Assembly: GCA_005879535.1 (NCBI GenBank)
Contig: VBKI01000065.1
Location: 89,001-153,000 of the forward strand
Direction of reading: 5' to 3'
Length of the DNA stretch: 64,000 nt
From: Deltaproteobacteria bacterium
Lineage (GTDB): Bacteria; Myxococcota; Myxococcia; Myxococcales; 40CM-4-68-19
The translations under genes and the position numbers were made by a program. The notes beneath the pieces are model-generated. The model was given only the letters and a program-made list of their open reading frames with translations. It did no database searches and was not told where the DNA came from. The stretch's first letter is position 1, and every line of letters begins with the position of its first letter. Below, piece by piece: positions 19,915 to 29,131 of the stretch.

Positions 19915-20976
19915 ATGCCCAAGACCCTGCTCCTCGCCGACGATTCCAGGACCATCCAGCAGGCGGTCAACATGACGTTTGCGGGCGAGGACGTGAAGCT
20001 GATCACGGCAAGCGACGGAGAAGCGGCGCTCCAGGCGGCGAAGCAGTCGAAACCTGACCTCATTCTCGCCGACGTCACGATGCCGAAGCTCAGCGGGTAC
20101 GAGCTCTGTCAGCGCGTGCGCGGCGAGGCTTCGTTGAAGGACGTCCCGGTGCTGCTGCTCGGCGGGCCGGCGCCCATCGACCCAGCCAAGGCGATGGCGG
20201 TGGGCGCGAACGGGCATATGCCGAAGCCGTTCGACAGCGCGAAGCTCATCGAGCACGTCAAGACCATCCTGGCGAATCCAAAGGCAAAACCGGTCATGGC
20301 GCCCGCTTTTTCGGCGCCGTCGAAGCCGCCGGCGCCTCCAGCGCGCAATTCGAATCCGCCGCAGCCGGTGCCGAGGCCTGCCATCTCCGCGCCTGCCGTA
20401 TCGCCGGGCGCCGGGAGCACGATGGTGATGGCGCGGCCGCCCATGCCTGCGGGCGCCACCCCGAAAGCTCCTTTCTCGACGCCGACGTCGAACCCGCCTC
20501 GTCCGCCGGCCGTCCCGAGGCCCGCCCCATCCGCTCCGCCGCCGGCACCGAGACCGCCGCCGCCCCCCGCGAAACCGCCCGTGCCGGGCGCGCCCGTTGC
20601 CAGGCCCACCGCGCCCCCGGCGTCGAAGCCGCCGCCTCCGCCGCCGCGGCCGTCGCAGCCTCCGGCCGCCTCGCGTCCGCCCCCTCCGGCGGCGCAAGCC
20701 TTCGACGACGAGGACATACCGCTCGACGAGGAAGTGGTCGAAGAGACTGCAACGCCGACACCGACGCCGCTGCGGCCCGTACCCTCGGCGGCGCACAAGC
20801 CTGCTCTCAGCGTGGTTCCTCCTCCGGGTGACGGAGGCGAGGCGCTGCTCCGCGAAGCGCTGTCCCGGGCGAGTCGGGAAGTCATCGAAAAGATCGCCTG
20901 GGAAGTCGTGCCGGAGCTGGCGGAGACCATCATCCGCGAAGAGCTCGAGCGGCTGATCAAGGAGCGGGGCGCGTAG
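19915..20976 (+). CDS. romR: RomR-like response regulator with Pro-rich linker
   Basis: 353 residues from ATG 19915. Seen: a receiver domain at 1-120 (LLLADDSRTIQ, D53 in LILADVTMP, K in HMPKPFD), a Pro/Ala-rich linker at about 130-270, an acidic patch FDDEDIPLDEEVVEE, and a conserved-looking C-terminal helix EKIAWEVVPELAETIIREEL. This order, with phosphoacceptor Asp at position 53, matches RomR, the polarity regulator of gliding and pilus motility in M. xanthus. The location just after a stand-alone groEL also matches. The position normally holding the Thr/Ser switch residue reads Gly (VLLLGGP), so signalling may be non-canonical. Several myxobacterial regulators share this layout, so orthology is likely but not proven. 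Confidence 0.6.
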   Translation: MPKTLLLADDSRTIQQAVNMTFAGEDVKLITASDGEAALQAAKQSKPDLILADVTMPKLSGYELCQRVRGEASLKDVPVLLLGGPAPIDPAKAMAVGANGHMPKPFDSAKLIEHVKTILANPKAKPVMAPAFSAPSKPPAPPARNSNPPQPVPRPAISAPAVSPGAGSTMVMARPPMPAGATPKAPFSTPTSNPPRPPAVPRPAPSAPPPAPRPPPPPAKPPVPGAPVARPTAPPASKPPPPPPRPSQPPAASRPPPPAAQAFDDEDIPLDEEVVEETATPTPTPLRPVPSAAHKPALSVVPPPGDGGEALLREALSRASREVIEKIAWEVVPELAETIIREELERLIKERGA

Positions 20977-21044
20977 AGTCTCTCCTTGCGCGGCTTGCGG
21001 CTCCGCTGCCTGGCTCGGTCTGATGTGGTATCTACCCGCGCGCC

Positions 21045-24000
21045 ATGAGCGAGCGGCGGGTGGAAAGCGATCTCGACAAGGCATACGAGCCCGCGAGAGT
21101 CGAGCTGCATTGGGCCCGCTGGTGGGAGGAGCAAGGCTTTTTTCGCTCCGAGGACGTCAGCGACAAGCCGCAGTTCTCGATGGTGCTTCCGCCGCCCAAC
21201 GTCACCGGCTCGCTGCACCTCGGGCACGCGCTGACCGCCACCATCGAGGACGCGCTCGCGCGCTACAAGCGCATGAACGGGTTCAACGTCTGCTGGATGC
21301 CCGGAATCGATCACGCGGGCATCGCCACGCAGATGGTGGTCGAGCGCGAGCTGCAGAAGAAGGAGGGGAAGTCGCGCCACGATCTCGGTCGCGAGGAATT
21401 CCTGCGGCGCGTGTGGGAGTGGAAGGAGGAGTCGGGGAACCGCATCGCGCTGCAGCACCGCGCGCTGGGGGCTTCGCTCGACTGGGACCGCGAGCGGTTC
21501 ACCATGGACGAGCACTCCTCGCGGGCGGTGCGGGAGGCCTTCGTCCGCCTCTACGAGGAGCGCCTGCTCTACCGCGCGGAGCGGCTGATCAACTGGTGCG
21601 TCAGGGACGGCACCGCGCTCAGCGATCTGGAAGTCGATCACGAGGAGGCCGTGAAGAGCGAGCTGTACAAGTTCGCTTATCCGCTCGCCGACGGGTCCGG
21701 CGAGATCGTCGTCGCCACCACCCGTCCGGAGACGATGCTCGGCGACACCGCCATCGCGGTGCATCCCGAGGACGAGCGCTACAAGGCAATGATCGGCCGG
21801 AACGTGCGCCACCCCATCACCGGCCGCGAGTTCCCCATCATTGCCGATGCGGAGCTCGTCGATCCGAAGTTCGGCACCGGCGCCGTCAAGGTCACGCCGG
21901 CGCACAGTTTCGAGGACTTCGAATCCGGCAGGCGGCACCGGCTGCAGTTCATCAACATCCTCAATCCCGACGGGACGCTGAACGAAAACGCCGGACCGTT
22001 CCGGGGACAGGACCGGATCAAGGCGCGAGGACCCTTGAAGGCACGGCTCGCGGAGCTCGGTCTCGAGCGTGGGACCGAGCCGCACACCATGGCGCTCGGC
22101 CGTTGCCAGCGATGCAACAGCATCGTCGAGCCGCTCATGTCCAAGCAGTGGTTCGTCAGGACCAAACCGCTGGCGGCGGCGGTGGTCGCCAGGGTCGACG
22201 ACTTGCGGTTCGTGCCGGCGGTCTGGCGCGCGGAGTTCCTGCGCTGGCTGAACAACATCCATGACTGGTGCATCTCGCGCCAGCTCTGGTGGGGCCACCA
22301 GATCCCGGCCTGGTACTGCGATTCCGGTCACGTCACCGTGGCGCGCGAGCAGCCGGCGCAATGCGGCGAGTGTCGTTCCAGTCGCCTGAGGCAGGATCCG
22401 GACGTCCTCGACACCTGGTTCTCGTCCGGGCTGTGGCCGTTCTCGACGTTCGGCTGGCCGGACCAGACGCCCGCGCTGAAGACGTTCTATCCGAACTCCG
22501 TGATGGAGACCGGGTTCGACATCCTCTTCTTCTGGGTCGCGCGCATGGCAATGCTGGGCGTCCACTTCATGGGCCAGGTGCCGTTCCGCGTGGTGTTCCT
22601 GCACGCGATGGTGCGCGACAAGGACGGCGAGAAGATGTCGAAGACGCGCGGGAACGTGATCGACCCGCTCGACATCACCACCAGGCACGGCGCGGATGCG
22701 CTGCGCTTCACACTCGCATCGATGGCGGGGCAGGGCCGCGACATCAAGCTCGACGAGAAACGCATCGAGGGGTACCGCGCCTTCGCGAACAAGATCTGGA
22801 ATGCAGCCCGATTCGTGCTGATGAACGCCGACGGCTACGACCCGCGCGCGAAGCCCGCGAGCGTCTACGATCGCTGGATCCTCAGCCGCCTCCACCGCTG
22901 TACGGCCGAGACGCGCGGCGCGCTCGACGAATTCCAGCTCAGCGACGCGGCGAACGGCATCTACCGCTTCATCTGGAACGAGCTGTGCGACTGGGCGATC
23001 GAGCTGAGCAAGCCGGCGCTCTACGGAGAGAAGACGCCTCGAGAGCGCGCCGGAGCGCAGAACGCGCTCCTGACGGCGATGGAGGGCGCGCTGCGGCTGC
23101 TGCATCCGGTCATGCCTTTCGTGACCGAGGAGATCTGGCAGCGCCTTCCCAACCGCAGCGGCACCACCATCATGCTCGCGCCTTTTCCGGCTCCCGGCGC
23201 CCGCGACGAGGACGCCGAGCGGGAGATGGACGTGATCTCGCGCGCCATCGACGGCGCGCGCTCCGTGCGCGGCGAGGTGAACCTTCCCCCGAACCAGCGC
23301 GTGCCGCTGGTCCTTTTCGCCAAGGATCCCGCGGTCTTCGCGAGGCACCAGCGCGCGTTCCAGCACCTCGCCAACGCCGGCGAGGTGACGCTGAACACTT
23401 TTGACGCGCCGCGCCCACGGCAGGCCGCGGTCCACGTGGAGCCGGAGGTCGAGGTCCATCTCCCCCTCGCGGGCCTGATCGACTTCGCGGCGGAGAGGGC
23501 TCGTGTCGAGAAGGAGATCGCACGCGCCGAGTCGGAGTTGCAGGGATTGCGCAAGCGACTCGACAATGCGGGGTTCGTCGAGCGCGCTCCGAAGGAAGTG
23601 GTGGAGAAGGACCGCGCCCGGGCCGAAGAGCTCGCCGGAAAGCGGGAGAAGCTCGCGCGTCACCTGGCGCGCGTCACCGGTGTGGAGGGAACGATGGAAG
23701 ACAAGAAGCCACAGCAGCCGCAGGGCGACGGCACATCGGCGGAGCAGGGCAGCCGCAACCTCGATCAGCTCGGAACGCACGGCGGTCCGGGCTCGGGAAC
23801 GCCGGGTCAGCCGTCGAGGCCGCCGCAGTCCAGACCGCCGTCCAGGCCACCGCCGTCGAAGCCGCCCGAGTCCAGGCCACCGCCGTCGAGGCCGCCCGAG
23901 CCCAGGCCGTCACAATCCAGACCGCCGCCGCAGCAGTCTGGAGCCGGAGAAGAAGCGGGAGCGGGCGAGGAAGTGATGGGCACCGCGCGCTCCGGGGGCG

Positions 24001-24503
24001 AGGGGATGCAGGCGAGCGACGAGGACGAAGCGGAAGGGCTCGCCGCCCGCGCGATCTCGAGGGTGAAGTCCATCGCGCGCGGGATCATGGAAAAGGTGCC
24101 GGGCTCCGACGAGCACCGGGGCCCCGTCCCGGAGGAAGAGGAGAACGAGGAGCGGGCGGAGATCGCCCAGGCGAAGTCGTCGGAGCGCGCCGTGGCGCGC
24201 AGCCGTCCGAAGACGCACAAGGCGAAGGCGGGTGCGAAGAGCGTTCGCGGCGGCCGCAACAAGGCCGACAAGGCCGGGAAGGTGGGCCTCGGGCGAAAGG
24301 CGGGCCGCGCCGCAGCGGCGCGCGGAGCGAAGAAGGGAACGCGCGGCGCCGGCGGCAAGATGAAGAAGCAGAGCAAGCGCCCGATGCGGACGCAGTCGCG
24401 CGCCGACGTGCGCGGCAAGGGCCAGGGGCGCGGCGCGCAGAAGGGCGCGCGCGGCAAGAGCGGCGGAAAGCGCCGCCCGTCGCCGCGCAAGGGCACGAAG
24501 TAG
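21045..24503 (+). CDS. valS: Valyl-tRNA synthetase with long histone-like C-terminal extension
   Basis: 1152 residues from ATG 21045. Residues 1-883 are a complete class I ValRS: HLGHA near residue 58, WMPGIDHAGIATQ, the editing domain (VATTRPETMLGDTA), KMSKT near 530, the anticodon domain and the C-terminal coiled-coil arm ending HLARVTGVEG. Residues 884-1152 are extra: a Pro-rich part with SRPP repeats (about 915-965), an acidic part (about 970-1040) and a final 110 residues crowded with Lys, Arg, Gly and Ala (KAGAKSVRGGRNKADKAGKV), like histone H1-type tails. A strong Shine-Dalgarno GGAGG (23684-23688) stands five bases before in-frame ATG 23694, so the extension could also be made as a separate 269-residue basic protein. 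nadC follows after 2 bases. Confidence 0.92.
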   Translation: MSERRVESDLDKAYEPARVELHWARWWEEQGFFRSEDVSDKPQFSMVLPPPNVTGSLHLGHALTATIEDALARYKRMNGFNVCWMPGIDHAGIATQMVVERELQKKEGKSRHDLGREEFLRRVWEWKEESGNRIALQHRALGASLDWDRERFTMDEHSSRAVREAFVRLYEERLLYRAERLINWCVRDGTALSDLEVDHEEAVKSELYKFAYPLADGSGEIVVATTRPETMLGDTAIAVHPEDERYKAMIGRNVRHPITGREFPIIADAELVDPKFGTGAVKVTPAHSFEDFESGRRHRLQFINILNPDGTLNENAGPFRGQDRIKARGPLKARLAELGLERGTEPHTMALGRCQRCNSIVEPLMSKQWFVRTKPLAAAVVARVDDLRFVPAVWRAEFLRWLNNIHDWCISRQLWWGHQIPAWYCDSGHVTVAREQPAQCGECRSSRLRQDPDVLDTWFSSGLWPFSTFGWPDQTPALKTFYPNSVMETGFDILFFWVARMAMLGVHFMGQVPFRVVFLHAMVRDKDGEKMSKTRGNVIDPLDITTRHGADALRFTLASMAGQGRDIKLDEKRIEGYRAFANKIWNAARFVLMNADGYDPRAKPASVYDRWILSRLHRCTAETRGALDEFQLSDAANGIYRFIWNELCDWAIELSKPALYGEKTPRERAGAQNALLTAMEGALRLLHPVMPFVTEEIWQRLPNRSGTTIMLAPFPAPGARDEDAEREMDVISRAIDGARSVRGEVNLPPNQRVPLVLFAKDPAVFARHQRAFQHLANAGEVTLNTFDAPRPRQAAVHVEPEVEVHLPLAGLIDFAAERARVEKEIARAESELQGLRKRLDNAGFVERAPKEVVEKDRARAEELAGKREKLARHLARVTGVEGTMEDKKPQQPQGDGTSAEQGSRNLDQLGTHGGPGSGTPGQPSRPPQSRPPSRPPPSKPPESRPPPSRPPEPRPSQSRPPPQQSGAGEEAGAGEEVMGTARSGGEGMQASDEDEAEGLAARAISRVKSIARGIMEKVPGSDEHRGPVPEEEENEERAEIAQAKSSERAVARSRPKTHKAKAGAKSVRGGRNKADKAGKVGLGRKAGRAAAARGAKKGTRGAGGKMKKQSKRPMRTQSRADVRGKGQGRGAQKGARGKSGGKRRPSPRKGTK

Positions 24504-24505
24504 GG

Positions 24506-25387
24506 ATGCCGCGTTCCGGCCCGCAGGGCAGGCCGGAGCTCGATCCGGGACGTCCCGACGACGCCGTCGGGCGGCTGATCGCGCTTGCGCTCGAGGAGGA
24601 CGTGGGCCCCGGCGACCGCACCGCCGAGGCCTGCGTCCCCGCAGCCGCCCGCGGAAGCGCGCTGATCTTCGCCAAGGAGACGCTGGTAGTGTCCGGCGTC
24701 TCCGCCGCCGCGCGAGTCTTCCGCGCGCTCGATCCGACGTGCGAGCTGGAGGCGCTGAGAGGGGAAGGCGACGCGGCCGCTGCCGGCGATGGCGTCCTGC
24801 GCGTCCGCGGTTCGCTTCGTGCCGTCCTCACCGGCGAGCGCACCGCGCTGAATCTGCTGATGAGGCTCTGCGGCATCGCGACGCTCACCCGGCGCTACGC
24901 GCAGGCGCTGGCGGGAACGAAGACGCGGCTGCTCGATACGCGCAAGACGACTCCGGGAATGCGCATGTTGGAGAAGGCTGCCGTCCGCGCGGGCGGGGGC
25001 CTGAACCACCGCGGCGCCCTGTTCGACGGCATCCTGGTGAAGGACAACCACGCCGCCGCCGCCGGCGGAATCGGGGAGGCGGTCCGGCGGGCCCGCGCCC
25101 ATGCGCACCCGCTGCTCAAGGTCGAAGCGGAGGTCAGCACGCTGGCGCAGATCGACGAGGCGCTGCAAGCCGGCGCCGACATGCTTCTGCTCGACAACCT
25201 CGGCGACGACGACCTGCGCCGAGCCGTCCAGCATGTCCGCGGACGTGTGCCGCTGGAGGCAAGCGGGGGGATGACGCTCGATCGGCTCCCGCGCGTGGCC
25301 GCCGCCGGGGTAGACTACGTATCCGTGGGCGCCCTGACGCACTCCGCTCCTGCGGTCGACCTCAGCCTGATGGTGGAGGGCGCTTGA
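24506..25387 (+). CDS. nadC: Nicotinate-nucleotide pyrophosphorylase
   Basis: Makes nicotinate mononucleotide from quinolinate and PRPP in de novo NAD synthesis. 293 residues from ATG 24506. Seen: LALEEDVGPGDRTAEAC, the quinolinate-binding TRKTTPGMRMLEKAAVRAGG, NHRGALFDGILVKDNH, KVEAEVSTLAQIDEAL and EASGGMTLDRLPRVAAAGVD. Its stop shares a base with the birA ATG, and valS ends 2 bases upstream. nadC, birA and coaX form a run of cofactor genes. Confidence 0.95.
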   Translation: MPRSGPQGRPELDPGRPDDAVGRLIALALEEDVGPGDRTAEACVPAAARGSALIFAKETLVVSGVSAAARVFRALDPTCELEALRGEGDAAAAGDGVLRVRGSLRAVLTGERTALNLLMRLCGIATLTRRYAQALAGTKTRLLDTRKTTPGMRMLEKAAVRAGGGLNHRGALFDGILVKDNHAAAAGGIGEAVRRARAHAHPLLKVEAEVSTLAQIDEALQAGADMLLLDNLGDDDLRRAVQHVRGRVPLEASGGMTLDRLPRVAAAGVDYVSVGALTHSAPAVDLSLMVEGA

Positions 25388-26415
25388 TGCCCGCTTCCCT
25401 CGCACCGGCTAGCGAGGGGCATTGGACCGATGTGCGGCAGGATGCCATCGTCCTCGGGCTGCTCCTCGAGTGCGCCGACGACTTCGTCTCGGGCGGAGTC
25501 CTCTGCGACAAGCTCGACGTTCCCCGCGCCGAGCTGCTCAAGCGCATCGATTCGCTGCGCGCCCGCGGATACGTCATCCATACCCGCGGCGGCGTCGGGT
25601 ACCGGCTGGTCGAAGTGCCGGATCACCCCGGCGAGGCACAGATCGGACCTCTGCTCGCGAGCGGCGAGCTCGGCCGGCGGATCCACCACTTCGAGGAAGT
25701 GGACTCGACGAACGACGAGGCGCTCCGCCTCGCCGATGCTGGCGCCCTGCACGGCGAGGTCGTGATCGGTGACTTCCAGAAGCACGGCCGTGGCCGGCGC
25801 GGCAGGGCCTGGGTAGCGCCGCGCGGGAAGGCGGCGACGTTCTCGGTGATCCTCCGCCCAGCGATCGGACCCACGCGCGCCCCGGAGATCACGCTCGCCG
25901 CGGCCGTCGCCGTTGCCGAGGCGGCGCGAGAGCTGGGGGCCCAGAGCGCGCGCATCAAGTGGCCGAACGACATCGAATGCAAGGGCCGCAAGATCGCGGG
26001 CCTGCTCACCGAGCTGCGCGCGGAGACCGACCGCATCCGCCACGCCGTGCTCGGGGTGGGCTTCAACGTCACGCTGCAGATGCACGACTTTCCCGAGGAG
26101 CTGCGGCCGGTCGCCACCAGCCTGCTGCTCGAGAGCGGGGAGCGGCAGCCGCGCCCGCTCGTGTGCGCGCGCCTCCTCGAGCACCTCGAGGAGTGGCTCA
26201 GCCTGCACGAAACCGAGGGCTTCGGCCCGGTGGCCGATCGCTGGCGCGAGCTCTCCAGCACGCTCGGCCGCAAGGTGCGCATCACCGGCGACGAGCGGCC
26301 GATCGAAGGGGACGCGGTGGACCTGGCGGACGACGGAGCGCTGCTCGTACGCGCGGCCCGCGGGGCCCTTGTGCGCGTCGTGGCGGGCGACGTGGAGCAC
26401 TGCGAGACTCTGTAG
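25387..26415 (+). CDS. birA: Biotin-protein ligase with N-terminal HTH (BirA)
   Basis: Attaches biotin to carboxylase carrier domains; the bifunctional form also represses biotin genes. 342 residues from ATG 25387. Seen: an N-terminal winged helix at about 15-75 (LCDKLDVPRAELLKRIDSLR, then RGYVIHTRGGVGYRL), the ligase core FEEVDSTNDEA, the biotinyl-AMP loop KHGRGRRGRAW, KWPNDIECKGRKIAGLLTE, and the C-terminal SH3-like domain. No biotin synthesis gene is nearby. Confidence 0.94.
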   Translation: MPASLAPASEGHWTDVRQDAIVLGLLLECADDFVSGGVLCDKLDVPRAELLKRIDSLRARGYVIHTRGGVGYRLVEVPDHPGEAQIGPLLASGELGRRIHHFEEVDSTNDEALRLADAGALHGEVVIGDFQKHGRGRRGRAWVAPRGKAATFSVILRPAIGPTRAPEITLAAAVAVAEAARELGAQSARIKWPNDIECKGRKIAGLLTELRAETDRIRHAVLGVGFNVTLQMHDFPEELRPVATSLLLESGERQPRPLVCARLLEHLEEWLSLHETEGFGPVADRWRELSSTLGRKVRITGDERPIEGDAVDLADDGALLVRAARGALVRVVAGDVEHCETL

Positions 26416-26474
26416 GTCGCCGTCGGTGCAAGGAAGATTGACGCCAGCTTGAAACGCTCCCGATACTGCACCGG

Positions 26475-27248
26475 ATGCTGCTCGCGATCGACGTCGGAAA
26501 CACCAACACCGTGCTGGGAGTCTTCGACGCGAACAGGCTGCGCGATTCCTTCCGCGTGCAGACGGAAAAGGATCGCACCGGCGACGAGTACGGGCTGCAG
26601 ATCAAGTCTCTCTTCGATTTCGCGGGGCTGCGCATCTCCGACGTGCACGACGTGATCGTCTCCAGCGTCGTGCCGCCCATGGTGTTTTCCCTCGAGCAGA
26701 TGTCGAAGCGCTTCTTCGGGCGCAAGCCGCTCTTCGTCGGGCCCGGCGTGAAGACGGGAATGCCGGTCCTCTACGACAATCCCCGCGAGGTGGGCGCCGA
26801 CCGCATCGTCAACGCGGTTGCGGCCTACGACAAATGGCCGCAGGGCCTGGTGATCGTCGACTTCGGCACCGCCACCACCTTCGACGCGGTCACGCCCAAG
26901 GGCGAGTATCTCGGCGGCGCCATCGCCCCTGGAATCGCCATCTCGATGGAGGCCCTGTTCCACCGGGCTTCCAAGCTGCCGCGCGTGGGCTTCGAGAGGC
27001 CGGAGCACGTCGTCGGGCGCAATACCGTCGCGTCGATGCAGAGCGGCCTGGTCTACGGATACGTGGGATTGGTCGACGGCATCTGCGCCCGGATGAAGGA
27101 CGAGCTGGGCTTCCCGGTGAAGGTCGTCGCCACCGGCGGGCTGGCTCCGCTGATCGGATCGGTGTCCCGGCAGATCGAGGTGGTGGACGACCAGCTGACG
27201 CTCGATGGCCTGAGGATCATCTATCAGCGCAACGCGGGCGACCGGTGA
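26475..27248 (+). CDS. coaX: Type III pantothenate kinase
   Basis: Phosphorylates pantothenate in CoA synthesis; the type III form needs a monovalent cation and is not inhibited by CoA. 257 residues from ATG 26475. Seen: the N-terminal phosphate-binding loop [44 protein letters not shown] and the C-terminal [11 protein letters not shown]. One-base overlap with the next gene (TGATG). Confidence 0.96.
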   Translation: MLLAIDVGNTNTVLGVFDANRLRDSFRVQTEKDRTGDEYGLQIKSLFDFAGLRISDVHDVIVSSVVPPMVFSLEQMSKRFFGRKPLFVGPGVKTGMPVLYDNPREVGADRIVNAVAAYDKWPQGLVIVDFGTATTFDAVTPKGEYLGGAIAPGIAISMEALFHRASKLPRVGFERPEHVVGRNTVASMQSGLVYGYVGLVDGICARMKDELGFPVKVVATGGLAPLIGSVSRQIEVVDDQLTLDGLRIIYQRNAGDR

Positions 27249-27889
27249 TGCCGGAGAACGACGACGACAGGCCGGAGCTGCCGCGCGCCGGCGCCACTCC
27301 TTCCGAGCTGGACGCGCTTCGGGCCACCGTTCGGGTGACGCCGCGCGCACAGCCGGTCACGAACGCCAGTCGGCCGGTGGTGGCGCCTCCCCCTCCGTCG
27401 ACGGCGCTGGTCCACCGTGGCGACGTGGACAAGATCCTCGACGAGGGCCGCTCGCTGCTCGATCTGGATCCGCGCGCGGCCCACGAGATCTTCGAGCGGG
27501 CCTGGCGGCGAAACCTCAACGACCCGCGCGTGCTCTCCAACTACGGGCTCACGCTGGTGCTGGTCGAGGGCGATCGCCAGCGCGGAATCCGGTTCTGCGA
27601 GGAAGCGCTGCGCCGAGGTCTGCAGACCACGGAGACGCTGGTCAACCTGGCGCGCGCGCTGGTGGTGACGCGGAACAAGGAGCAGGCAGTGCGCGCGCTG
27701 CGCAAGGCGATGGAGCTGTCGCCCGACGACCCACGGGTGACGGCCGAGTTCGCCGCCCTGGGCCTGCGCAGGCCGCCGCCCATCCCCTGGCTGCCGCGAA
27801 GCTTCTTCCTCAACAAGTGGATCGGCAAGCTCACCTGGAAGTTCTCCAGGCGCGCCCAACTGGATCCTCTCGCCCAGGTCGAGGGCTGA
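27248..27889 (+). CDS. TPR protein
   Basis: 213 residues from ATG 27248. Residues 1-55 are disordered and Pro-rich; about 55-165 hold three TPR-like units (EGRSLLDLDPRAAHEIFERA, then NYGLTLVLVEGDRQRGIRFC); the C-terminus is basic and aromatic (WLPRSFFLNKWIGKLTWKF). It has no signal peptide or membrane helix. It overlaps coaX by one base and precedes the next gene by 13 bases, so the three are probably cotranscribed. Binding partner unknown. Confidence 0.7.
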   Translation: MPENDDDRPELPRAGATPSELDALRATVRVTPRAQPVTNASRPVVAPPPPSTALVHRGDVDKILDEGRSLLDLDPRAAHEIFERAWRRNLNDPRVLSNYGLTLVLVEGDRQRGIRFCEEALRRGLQTTETLVNLARALVVTRNKEQAVRALRKAMELSPDDPRVTAEFAALGLRRPPPIPWLPRSFFLNKWIGKLTWKFSRRAQLDPLAQVEG

Positions 27890-27902
27890 CGGAGCAGCGC
27901 TG

Positions 27903-29078
27903 ATGAGCGAAGCCCAAGCCCCCGACGCACCGTCTTGCCCCGTTCCACTCTCCGCGCTCCCGGCGAACTTCCAAAAGCACGTCGATCCGAAGGCGCCGGC
28001 GCCGCTGCGGATGATGGGAGCCAAGGCGTTGGTCCCCATGGGACCGAAGGAGATGGCGACGGCGCTCTACATGCTCACGTTCGATCCGGATACCGCCGTG
28101 CGCGAGACGGCGGCGAAGAGTGCCGCCGGTCTGCCCGACCGGATCCTCTCGGTCGCGCTGCGCGACGAGACGATCGATCCGCCCGTGCTGGACCATTACG
28201 CGGACGTCTTCGGCGCCAAGGACGAGTACGTGGAGATGCTGGTGCTGAATGCCAGCACTCCCGATGAGACCGTGCAGCGGATCACCGCCCGGGCCAGCGA
28301 GCGGATCCTCGAGATCGTCGCCCAGAACCAGCTGCGCATCCTGCGCCACGCCGACATCGTGCGGGCGTTGGCCAGCAACCCGGCTACGCGGCCGAGCACG
28401 GTCGATAACGTCTGCGACTTCTGCGTCCGGTCGGGCTTGTCCATCGAAGACCTGCCCGCGTTCCGCGCAGCGCGGCGCCGGATCCACGGTGGCACCGAGC
28501 AGGACGAGGAGCTGGCCCGCAAGGTCGCCGCGCAGCAGCACGTCGCGGAAGCCCAGGCCGAAGCGGCGCTGGAGCAGATCGGGGCCACCGGACCCGACGG
28601 CGAGGAAATGGCCGTCGCTCCGGGAAGCGCGGAGGAGCGCGCCCAGGAGGAGAAGAAGCTCTCCATCACCCAGCAGATGATGAAGCTGAGCGTGGCCAAG
28701 AAGATCGAGTGGGCGAACAAGAAGGGAAATCGCGAGGTGCGCACCATCCTGCTGCGCGATCCGAACAAGCTCGTCCAACTGGCGGTGATCCAGTCCTCGC
28801 GCATCACCGAGGGCGAGATCGCGAAGGTGGCTCTCTCGCGCACCGCCCCTCAGGAAGTGCTGCAATATATTTACAATAATCGGCAGCTGATGAAGAACTA
28901 CCAGATCAAATTGAACCTCATCAACAACCCGAAGACGCCGGTGGGCGTCTCCATGCGCTTCCTCTCCACGCTGCGGATGGCGGAAGTGAAGGCGGTGGCG
29001 AAGAACAAGAACGTGCCCCAGGGGCTCGCCACGCAGGCAAAGAAGATGGTCGAGAAAAAAGGCGGAAGCGACGCTTAG
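27903..29078 (+). CDS. Helical-repeat protein of unknown function
   Basis: 391 residues from ATG 27903. The sequence is helical throughout. It appears to be built from HEAT-like or leucine-rich-variant units: residues about 35-175 (MATALYMLTFDPDTAVRETA, then VLDHYADVFGAKDEYVEML) and again about 265-385 (IEWANKKGNREVRTILLRDP, then NNPKTPVGVSMRFLSTLRM). A charged coiled coil (200-255) joins the halves. There is no signal peptide. I do not recognise a named family. It ends a run starting at coaX and is followed by a strong hairpin. Inference: a cytoplasmic scaffold. Confidence 0.6.
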   Translation: MSEAQAPDAPSCPVPLSALPANFQKHVDPKAPAPLRMMGAKALVPMGPKEMATALYMLTFDPDTAVRETAAKSAAGLPDRILSVALRDETIDPPVLDHYADVFGAKDEYVEMLVLNASTPDETVQRITARASERILEIVAQNQLRILRHADIVRALASNPATRPSTVDNVCDFCVRSGLSIEDLPAFRAARRRIHGGTEQDEELARKVAAQQHVAEAQAEAALEQIGATGPDGEEMAVAPGSAEERAQEEKKLSITQQMMKLSVAKKIEWANKKGNREVRTILLRDPNKLVQLAVIQSSRITEGEIAKVALSRTAPQEVLQYIYNNRQLMKNYQIKLNLINNPKTPVGVSMRFLSTLRMAEVKAVAKNKNVPQGLATQAKKMVEKKGGSDA

Positions 29079-29112
29079 CCGCTGCCGCGCCGAAGCGCGG
29101 CTGTGCGGCTAC
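29077..29112. terminator. Bidirectional hairpin between convergent genes
   Basis: TAGCCGC (29077-29083) pairs with GCGGCTA (29106-29112), and inside it GCCGCGC (29085-29091) pairs with GCGCGGC (29096-29102) around the loop CGAA. The 14-bp stem has one small internal loop. It lies between the stops of two convergent genes and could terminate both; no U-tract is present. The same outer stem occurs at 43423-43460. Confidence 0.6.
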
Positions 29113-29131
29113 GTTTGAGACTGGCGGCACG

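Noticed and set aside
20109..23780. A 1223-residue open frame on the minus strand.
   Set aside because: Antisense shadow of the RomR-like gene and valS caused by high GC; no domain recognisable.
23800..23940. Short repeated units (SRPP codons) that might be a CRISPR or tandem repeat array.
   Set aside because: They are codon repeats inside a Pro-rich linker of the valS extension, with irregular spacing and no unique spacers.
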